Part shown: positions 1-4,553 of the stretch, piece by piece
Layout of the letters: each line of letters starts with the position of its first letter
How positions within the stretch are numbered: the first letter of the stretch is position 1
Notes under the pieces: model-generated
What the model saw: only the letters and a program-made list of their open reading frames with translations
What the model was told of the DNA's origin: nothing
Databases searched by the model: none
Position numbers and translations under genes: made by a program
Assembly (NCBI GenBank): GCA_038234815.1
Contig: JBBQSU010000131.1
Span: 1-9,467 of the forward strand
DNA length: 9,467 nt
Direction: 5' to 3'
Source of the DNA: JBBQSU01 sp038234815
GTDB lineage: Bacteria > Planctomycetota > Phycisphaerae > Tepidisphaerales > Tepidisphaeraceae

Positions 1-1302
1 GTCGGTATCGCGCACCGCGCTTTCGGCCGCCGACGTATTTTCATACGCGACGCCGAGTGCGTTGATGGTCGAACCGATGGTGAACTTCTGGAACGCGCCC
101 AGACGCCCACGCAGCGTGCTGACCTGCTTGATGGCCTTGTCGATGATGGTCTGTGCGGCCACCAGGTTCTTGCTGGTCAAAGCGTTGCTTCCGCCACTGG
201 ATAGTGAGCTGAGATATCCGACGGCCCCGTCGCCGAGGCTGCCGGTTGTCACCGACTGAATGCCCAGGCTGGCCTTATCGGTTTCGGTCACTTTGGAACC
301 GAGCGCGAATGTCGCCCCGCCGCCGGTCACGCCGAAAGTCTTGGTCTGCCCACCATTCAAGCCCGCGGACAATTCAAATTCCACGTCCAGCGAACTGGAT
401 CGGTAGGTGACCGTCTTGCCGTCGGCTGTAGCCGCAGCACCATTGACCGTCACCTGCGCATCGGTCCCGTAGGCCTTGCCACTGGTGCCGCCCGTGACGG
501 TGAACGTGCCACTGATGGTCTGCACGCTGACGTACTGGCTGGCGCCGTAATCCACCGCATGGAACTGAAGGCTGGCGCCGGAAGCGACCGCGCTCACGCC
601 TGTCACGTCCTTAATGGCATTGATCGCCGTTGCGATCGCGGCATAGGACGAGCTGCCCGCGAAGGACAACTGCTGGGTGCCCGTGGTGCCGGCGATTTCG
701 AGAGTCACCGCTCCTGCACCCAGCGCACTGGTCGCGGTGGTATGCGCCAAAACGCCGGTGGTAGCCGAATTAGTCACCTGCACGACGACGTTCTGGGTGC
801 TTCCTCCCGGAATCGCCGCAGAGTTGATCTGGATCGTGGCGAACGCGCTGGCCCCCGCGCTGCTGGTGCTATAGGCGTAGTTGCCGTTAAGAAGTTTCTT
901 GCCTTGAAATTCATTCGAGCCGGCGATGCGGTTGATCGTCGCCAGGATCGAATCGGCCTGAACCTGGTTGGCGTCAAGCTCTTCCTTGCTCAGCCCGCCG
1001 CTGTTGGCCGCCTGACCGACGAGGCTCTGCAACTGAGTCAACAGGCTGCTGACTTCGTTCAGACCGCCTTCGGCGATGCCGACGATGTTGCTGGCCCGAC
1101 CGGCGTTATCTATGGCCTGCTGGATGCCGGCCTTTTCCGAGCGTAAGTTTTCACTGGCGATGAGGCCGGCGGGGTTATCGGCACCGGAATTGATCTTCAA
1201 GCCGGTGCTGAGGCGTTGAAGCGAAGTATTAAGACCGTCGTTATTTTGCCTCAGCACGCGCTGAGCGATGAGGGAACTGACGTTAGTGTTGATTCTGCCC
1301 AT
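1..1302 (-). CDS. fliC: Flagellin, second copy (C-terminus cut by the window edge)
   Basis: Structural subunit of the flagellar filament. I translated the minus strand from the ATG at 1302; it stays open for 434 codons to position 1. The N-terminal D0/D1 helices (about residues 1-140) are typical: MGRINTNVSSLIAQR, then LQRLSTGLKINSGADNPAGL and LTQLQSLVGQAANSG. A variable middle (about 150-385) is rich in Thr, Ser, Gly and Ala. The C-terminal D1 helix begins with LRGRLGAFQKFT and runs off the window at AAESAVRDTD; by comparison with the flagellin at 1843-3270 about 37 residues are missing. The start has an SD (GGAGAG, about 6 nt upstream). Of the first 60 residues, 40 are identical to the upstream flagellin, so the two are diverged paralogs. 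A strong terminator and a 540-bp gap separate them, so this copy is probably transcribed from its own promoter. Export is by the flagellar type III system, so no Sec signal is expected or seen. Confidence 0.95.
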   Translation of the reverse strand, partial: MGRINTNVSSLIAQRVLRQNNDGLNTSLQRLSTGLKINSGADNPAGLIASENLRSEKAGIQQAIDNAGRASNIVGIAEGGLNEVSSLLTQLQSLVGQAANSGGLSKEELDANQVQADSILATINRIAGSNEFQGKKLLNGNYAYSTSSAGASAFATIQINSAAIPGGSTQNVVVQVTNSATTGVLAHTTATSALGAGAVTLEIAGTTGTQQLSFAGSSSYAAIATAINAIKDVTGVSAVASGASLQFHAVDYGASQYVSVQTISGTFTVTGGTSGKAYGTDAQVTVNGAAATADGKTVTYRSSSLDVEFELSAGLNGGQTKTFGVTGGGATFALGSKVTETDKASLGIQSVTTGSLGDGAVGYLSSLSSGGSNALTSKNLVAAQTIIDKAIKQVSTLRGRLGAFQKFTIGSTINALGVAYENTSAAESAVRDTD

Positions 1303-1328
1303 GGTTGTCTCTCCGTGACCTGACTTTT

Positions 1329-1368
1329 GACGCCCGGTTGGCGGGTCTGCTTGTCCGCCGGGGGCGTC
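1329..1368 (-). promoter_or_regulatory. Nested hairpin in the leader of the second flagellin
   Basis: On the minus strand GACGCCC (1368-1362) pairs perfectly with GGGCGTC (1335-1329). Inside it GGCGG (1359-1355) pairs with CCGCC (1344-1340). The apical loop starts with a GGA that straddles the inner stem edge. The structure ends 26 nt before the ATG, just upstream of the SD. Further GGA triplets lie in the SD (ACGGAGAG) and upstream at AAGGGAATGT. A role in translational control, possibly by CsrA, is inference. Confidence 0.5.
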
Positions 1369-1454
1369 GATACATTCCCTTGATTGGCTTTTGCAGACGC
1401 TCGATCAAGAGCATCTCATTGACGGCCAGGGTGAAAAGAAGTCGTCAATAGCCG

Positions 1455-1476
1455 CAGGAAGCAACCTTGCTTCCTG
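1455..1476 (-). repeat. Perfect 22-nt palindrome in the second flagellin's leader
   Basis: CAGGAAGCAA (1455-1464) is followed after two bases by its exact reverse complement TTGCTTCCTG (1467-1476). It lies about 155-175 nt before the flagellin start. As DNA it could be an operator for a dimeric regulator. As RNA it would form a hairpin with a very tight loop. It has no T-run, so it is not a terminator. Confidence 0.6.
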
Positions 1477-1508
1477 TTCGATCCATAAACTGGCCGACTC
1501 TCCTTTCT

Positions 1509-1524
1509 CGCAAATCCATCGCCC
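1509..1524 (-). promoter_or_regulatory. Weak sigma-54-like promoter candidate for the second flagellin
   Basis: The minus strand reads GGGCGATGGATTTGCG, with GG and GC separated by exactly 10 nt, as at the -24/-12 elements. It keeps GGC and TTGC but not the ACG of the consensus TGGCACG-N4-TTGCW. It would give a leader of about 200 nt containing the two hairpins listed here. In GC-rich sequence such matches arise by chance, so this is tentative. Confidence 0.25.
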
Positions 1525-1658
1525 GGCGGATTGACTCTCGACACACACGTCTCGAGCGAGATCCTTCGGTCGAACGCCCTTGTCATCGACGACGACATTT
1601 TCTTTTCTTTAGGCGTAACCCGGGAGCGCGCAGCAATCGTGGTTATCGGGCCAGACGT

Positions 1659-1698
1659 AAAAACTGCCGGTGCAAGGGGCTATTTCGGGCCGGCAGTT
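1659..1698 (-). terminator. Second terminator-like hairpin after the first flagellin
   Basis: On the minus strand AACTGCCGG (1698-1690) and CCGGCAGTT (1670-1662) form a perfect 9-bp stem around a 19-nt loop, ending in a run of five T (1663-1659). It lies about 90 nt beyond the stronger terminator. The large loop makes it less typical. It may be a backup terminator, or an attenuator if a promoter lies between the two. Confidence 0.4.
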
Positions 1699-1781
1699 GC
1701 CAAAAGCGCATGTTTATCAGCCACGTGCGCAGAACCTGCGCGACCTAAGAAGGTGGCGAAATGTCGATTCAAACAGCGCGT

Positions 1782-1813
1782 AAAAAAGCCCGCAGAATGC
1801 ATTCTGCGGGCTT
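1782..1813 (-). terminator. Strong rho-independent terminator of the first flagellin gene
   Basis: A perfect 28-nt inverted repeat (1786-1813; arms AAGCCCGCAGAAT and ATTCTGCGGGCTT around GC) is followed on the minus strand by a run of T to 1782. It starts 29 nt after the TAA stop of the flagellin gene. It should end the fliW-csrA-flagellin transcript, leaving the second flagellin to its own promoter or to read-through. Confidence 0.93.
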
Positions 1814-1842
1814 CGCGGTGATCAAATTGTCCTGGCCGTCGT

Positions 1843-3270
1843 TTATCGGAGCAGTGTCAGCACACTTTGGGGGCTGCTGTTTGCTGTCGATAGCACGCTG
1901 GTCCCGGCTTGCGTGAGGATTTGCGCCCGAGTGAGGGCGCTGGTTTCCTGCGCGAAGTCGGCGTCGCGGATGCTGCTCTCACTGGCGGTGACGTTTTCCA
2001 ACGCCACGTTAAGCGAATTCATGTTCGTCTGAAGCGTGTTCTTCTCGAACGCGCCCAGACGCCCGCGAAGCACCGCGACCTGACGGATCGCTCGTTCGAT
2101 GATACCACTGGCTTGCTGGGCCTTCCCGCCCACGAGCGTGGCGCTACCACCGGTCACCACATCGTTAAGGAAGCCGACATCGCGGTCTCCGAGCTTGCTG
2201 GCGGCGACGGATTGAATGCCGACATTCACTTGCTGGTTGGCCGACACCTGCGGGCCGAGTTGAAACTTGGCCCCCCCGCCGGTGATGGTAAAGCTGGTGC
2301 TGCCGGTACCAACGCTCGGATCGAGCGTCAGTTCCATGTCCAGGGTGGACGTGTTGAGCTTGAGCGATCGGCCGTCACCTACGGTGAGGGCACCGTTGAC
2401 CGTTGCGGTCACGTCCTGGCCGACGACGCGCACGCTGGCAGCACCGGCGGTGTTCTGCGTGGTGAACGTGCCGTTCTGAGCCGTCACGGCCACAAAACTC
2501 TTCGAGCCGTAGGTCGCGCTGCTGAAGGTTATGCCCGACGCGGCGTTGGCAGCGTTAATCAGCGAAGCCGTCACCCCGGTCGTGTCGCTGGTGCGATTAA
2601 CCGCGAATGCGATCGCGCTGGCGGTGGTGCCACTGGTGAACTTCAGCGTTTCCACGCCTTCGTTGCCGGCTATTTCCAGCGTAATGGAACTGACCACGGC
2701 GCTGGTGGCAAACTGCAACTGCGCGGTTTTGGCACTGGTGACGACGTTAACGTTCACCGGAATGCTCGCCGCCGTGCCGAAATTGGCCTGCGAAATGTGC
2801 AGGGCTTCGACGCTGGTGTTGCTGACCCCGCTGGTTACATAGTCCATGCTGCCGTTAAGCAGGTGCAACCCGGCAAACGTGGTGGTGTTGCTGATGCGGG
2901 TGATACTTTCAACGGCCGAGTCCACCTGAAGCTGATTGGCTTCCACCTCTTCCTTGGATAAGGCGCCACTGTTGGCCGCCTGCACCACGAGAGATTTGAT
3001 GTTGAGCAGCAGGTTGGCGACCTCGCCGAGCGCACCTTCGGCCGTCGAGATGACGTTGCTGGCACGAGACGAGTTGCTTACGGCCTGGTTAAGGCCGCTG
3101 ATTTCGCTGCGCAGACCTTCGCTGGCGATGAGGCCGGCGGGGTCATCGGCCCCGCGGTTGATCCGCAAGCCGGTGGACAGTCGTTGTAACGTGTCGCTTA
3201 ACGTCTTCTGGCTCTGGGTCAGGCCACGCTGGGCCGTCAGGGCTGCGACGTTGGTATTGATACGGGCCAT
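1843..3270 (-). CDS. fliC: Flagellin, first copy (complete)
   Basis: Filament subunit of 475 residues. Residues 1-140 form the conserved D0/D1 region (MARINTNVAALTAQRGL, LQRLSTGLRINRGADDPAGL, SLVVQAANSGALSKEE). About 150-395 is a Thr/Ser/Gly/Ala-rich variable region forming surface domains. About 401-475 is the C-terminal D1/D0 (LRGRLGAFEKN, ASESSIRDADFAQETSALTR, then QAGTSVLSTANSSPQSVLTLLR), matching the normal flagellin terminus. The ATG has a strong SD, GGAGGA, 5 nt upstream. It is the last gene of the fliW-csrA unit, 113 nt after csrA, and is followed by a strong terminator. That leader is unusually structured and its SD contains the CsrA-type motif AUGGA, so translational repression by CsrA relieved by FliW is the likely control, as for Bacillus subtilis hag. 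The TLR5-contact arginine of Salmonella flagellin (LQRVREL) is not conserved here (LLNIKSL). Confidence 0.97.
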   Translation of the reverse strand: MARINTNVAALTAQRGLTQSQKTLSDTLQRLSTGLRINRGADDPAGLIASEGLRSEISGLNQAVSNSSRASNVISTAEGALGEVANLLLNIKSLVVQAANSGALSKEEVEANQLQVDSAVESITRISNTTTFAGLHLLNGSMDYVTSGVSNTSVEALHISQANFGTAASIPVNVNVVTSAKTAQLQFATSAVVSSITLEIAGNEGVETLKFTSGTTASAIAFAVNRTSDTTGVTASLINAANAASGITFSSATYGSKSFVAVTAQNGTFTTQNTAGAASVRVVGQDVTATVNGALTVGDGRSLKLNTSTLDMELTLDPSVGTGSTSFTITGGGAKFQLGPQVSANQQVNVGIQSVAASKLGDRDVGFLNDVVTGGSATLVGGKAQQASGIIERAIRQVAVLRGRLGAFEKNTLQTNMNSLNVALENVTASESSIRDADFAQETSALTRAQILTQAGTSVLSTANSSPQSVLTLLR

Positions 3271-3383
3271 AGCAATCCTCCATGATTGGTCATGGCAGGC
3301 CGGGCACCATGCCCGGCGTGTCGCCTCGAATGGCTTCGAGGCAGCTTAGAGGCCGACAAAACGGCTCGGCCTCCAGGCAAAAA
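3271..3383 (-). promoter_or_regulatory. Highly structured csrA-flagellin intergenic leader with four tandem hairpins
   Basis: In transcript order this 113-nt gap contains four perfect stem-loops: GAGGCCGA/TCGGCCTC (3373-3349, 8 bp, 9-nt loop); GCCTCGAA/TTCGAGGC (3342-3323, 8 bp, 4-nt loop); GCCGGGC/GCCCGGC (3317-3299, 7 bp, loop AUGGU); and CCATGA/TCATGG (3295-3280, 6 bp, loop CCAA). The last stem ends inside the flagellin SD (GGAGGA, 3281-3276). None is followed by a T-run, so they are not intrinsic terminators. Likely roles are control of flagellin translation and stabilisation or processing of the mRNA so that flagellin is made in excess over csrA. Both roles are inference. Confidence 0.75.
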
Positions 3384-3635
3384 CTACTTCGTGTCTTCCT
3401 TAACAGGACTCTTCGGACTGATCTTTCCAATGCCCGAAAGATCCTCGGGCTTTACTTGTGCCGCCGCCCGGTTCTCCCGGCGAATGGCGTCATAAACTTC
3501 TTTGCGATGAACGGCGATTTGCTTGGGGGCGTTGATCCCCAGGCGGACTTTATCGCCACGAATGTCCACGACCGTGACCTCAATGTCGTCACCGATCATG
3601 ATTGTTTCGTCACGTTGACGAGACAGCACCAGCAT
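3384..3635 (-). CDS. csrA: CsrA, carbon storage regulator / translational repressor
   Basis: Small dimeric RNA-binding protein of 83 residues that binds GGA motifs, usually in hairpin loops over SD sites. The sequence MLVLSRQRDETIMIGDDIEV, followed by VRLGINAPKQIAVHRKEVYDAI, is diagnostic. The RNA-contact residues Leu4 and Arg44 are present. I chose the ATG at 3635 because it starts exactly where the family does and has a strong SD (AAGGAAGGAG, 5 nt upstream); the frame extends 23 codons further upstream without family similarity. A tail after about residue 55 (ending SPKSPVKEDTK) makes it longer than the 61-residue Escherichia coli protein, as is usual for CsrA regulated by FliW. It lies between fliW and a flagellin gene, the classic setting of the FliW-CsrA-flagellin homeostatic loop. 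Confidence 0.97.
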   Translation of the reverse strand: MLVLSRQRDETIMIGDDIEVTVVDIRGDKVRLGINAPKQIAVHRKEVYDAIRRENRAAAQVKPEDLSGIGKISPKSPVKEDTK

Positions 3636-3703
3636 AAAGGCTCCTTCCTTGATAACGGGACGCGCCGCCGTTTCGACAAGCGGGCATTGCGTCCGGATTC
3701 CCA

Positions 3704-3721
3704 TGCGGCATCCGTGCCGCA
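3704..3721 (-). promoter_or_regulatory. GGA-loop hairpin (candidate CsrA site) in the csrA leader
   Basis: The minus strand forms TGCGGCA-CGGA-TGCCGCA: a perfect 7-bp stem with GGA in a four-base loop. It lies in the 115-nt fliW-csrA gap, 68 nt before the csrA ATG. The core ACGGAUG resembles the CsrA consensus (RUACARGGAUGU), whose GGA normally sits in a hairpin loop. The same bases also show sigma-54 spacing (GGCACG, then GC after the canonical 10 nt) but with CCGC instead of TTGC. A CsrA autoregulatory site is the better reading. Confidence 0.5.
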
Positions 3722-3750
3722 GGCGCTGAACCAGATGTACGAACTTGCGC

Positions 3751-4200
3751 TTACGCGCTCATGGCCAGCGGAATGTCCGACGAGAGCTGGATCAAGTGCT
3801 GCCGGGTCGTCCATTTCTTGTCAGTCAGTACCATCTGCTGTCCAAGCCGGTTCTGGGCGTTGACCAGAATTGGCCCAAGCAAATTGCCGGTCAGCCAGTC
3901 GTCAACCTTGTTACAGATGACAAAGCACTGCACGAGCCGCTCATCGGCCAGTTCGATCTCGGCGATCGTCTCCTCGCGGACCGGAACGTTGTAGTCCTTG
4001 AAGAAGAGGGTTGGGTCGGTAACGACGAAGGCCAGTTCCGGCTCGTCGATGCTCTGCAACCAGAAGAAATAGTTTTCTTCTCCTGCCTGAATAAGCGCGA
4101 AACGCGTATGCTCGGGGAAGCCGAGCAGCCCATGCGGGAAGGTCATGACGCGCTCGTCAGCGACTTCCATAAGCCCGAATCGTGTGGTCTGGATCTCCAT
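3751..4200 (-). CDS. fliW: FliW, flagellar assembly factor and CsrA antagonist
   Basis: A 149-residue protein that binds either flagellin or CsrA. When flagellin is exported, FliW is freed and inhibits CsrA, allowing flagellin translation. Family motifs are clear: MEIQTTRFG at the start, FPHGLLGFPEHTRFAL (about 21-36), FFWLQSIDEPELAFVVTDP (about 45-63), NLLGPILVNAQNRLGQQ near residues 105-121, then the C-terminal helix. The ATG at 4200 has GGAG 5 nt upstream and gives the usual family length; the frame continues 63 codons further upstream, but that part is Arg/Pro-rich and unlike FliW. An in-frame ATG at 4227 is a weaker alternative. csrA begins 115 nt downstream. A sigma-54 promoter lies about 340 nt upstream, leaving a long leader. 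Confidence 0.96.
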   Translation of the reverse strand: MEIQTTRFGLMEVADERVMTFPHGLLGFPEHTRFALIQAGEENYFFWLQSIDEPELAFVVTDPTLFFKDYNVPVREETIAEIELADERLVQCFVICNKVDDWLTGNLLGPILVNAQNRLGQQMVLTDKKWTTRQHLIQLSSDIPLAMSA

Positions 4201-4553
4201 GCGAACTCCATTTCTTTCTGAAGCCATTCGGCTTCCAACCTCGCAGGCTCCGCTGCGGAACCTATCCCTGGGACATTCCCTTCGGGCGTCCGGTCGCTTT
4301 GACCAGACAGGTAACCCGGGGCACTGTCCGACACGCGGCGACGCAAGATTCTTCTCTCTGGCGCCGGTCGGGCCACGCGGCCACGACACTTTCCCACCGT
4401 GTCTTATTTTTCTCAGGCCTTATCCTGGCCCGTCTCTCCATCCGGTCGTTTTTGCGCCTGAGCGCATCCTTTACTGCGCGTCAACCGCATTTTGATTGTA
4501 TTTACTACATTTCATATTCCACTTCGCCTGTCTTCATGCAAGAACCGTGCCAG
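4201..4553 (-). promoter_or_regulatory. flgL-fliW intergenic region: promoter and long fliW leader
   Basis: These 353 bases carry no convincing gene. They begin, in transcript direction, with the sigma-54 promoter at 4552-4536. The rest would be a leader of about 325 nt. It holds about a dozen GGA triplets by eye and several short hairpins: GGCC-AGGATAA-GGCC (4430-4416), GACAC/GTGTC with GGGA in the loop (4403-4385), CGCAG-CGGAGC-CTGCG (4257-4242) and GAAGCC-GAAT-GGCTTC (4235-4220), the last just upstream of the fliW SD. GGA in three of these loops suggests CsrA binding. The 4470-4530 part is AT-rich and could hold another promoter, but I found no good -35/-10 pair. Confidence 0.6.
4536..4552 (-). 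promoter_or_regulatory. Sigma-54 (RpoN) promoter for fliW-csrA-flagellin
   Basis: The minus strand reads TGGCACGGTTCTTGCAT, matching the consensus TGGCACG-N4-TTGCW at every defined base, with GG and GC 10 nt apart. It starts 1 nt after the flgL stop codon and points at fliW. Transcription should start near 4526. Sigma-54 control of flagellar filament genes is well known in several diderm groups; it requires an enhancer-binding ATPase, which is not encoded in this window. Confidence 0.88.

Larger units (their letters stand above)
1303..1842. other. Intergenic region between the two flagellin genes
   Basis: These 540 bases hold no convincing gene. The short open frames here lack SD sites and family-like sequence. 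Reading toward the downstream flagellin (minus strand), the stretch contains the terminator of the upstream flagellin (1782-1813), a second terminator-like hairpin (1659-1698), a weak sigma-54-like match (1509-1524), a perfect palindrome (1455-1476) and a nested hairpin close to the start codon (1329-1368). It most likely carries the promoter and the 5' leader of the second flagellin. Nothing recognisable was seen in about 1530-1655. Confidence 0.7.

Noticed and set aside
1909..2961. Long plus-strand open frame (350 codons) opposite the first flagellin gene
   Set aside because: It is the mirror of a GC-rich coding sequence; its translation is rich in Gly, Arg, His and Val, with no recognisable family and no supporting SD or operon context.
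3294..3310. Sigma-54-like spacing (TGG...CTGC) in the first flagellin's leader
   Set aside because: Only the GG/GC spacing and a few bases match, and the bases belong to two hairpins, which explain them better.
3636..3704. N-terminal extension of csrA by 23 codons
   Set aside because: CsrA starts at MLVLSR in essentially all members, and that ATG has a strong SD here.
4201..4389. N-terminal extension of fliW by 63 codons
   Set aside because: The extension is Arg/Pro-rich and unlike FliW; the ATG at 4200 has a well-placed GGAG and gives the standard family start and length.
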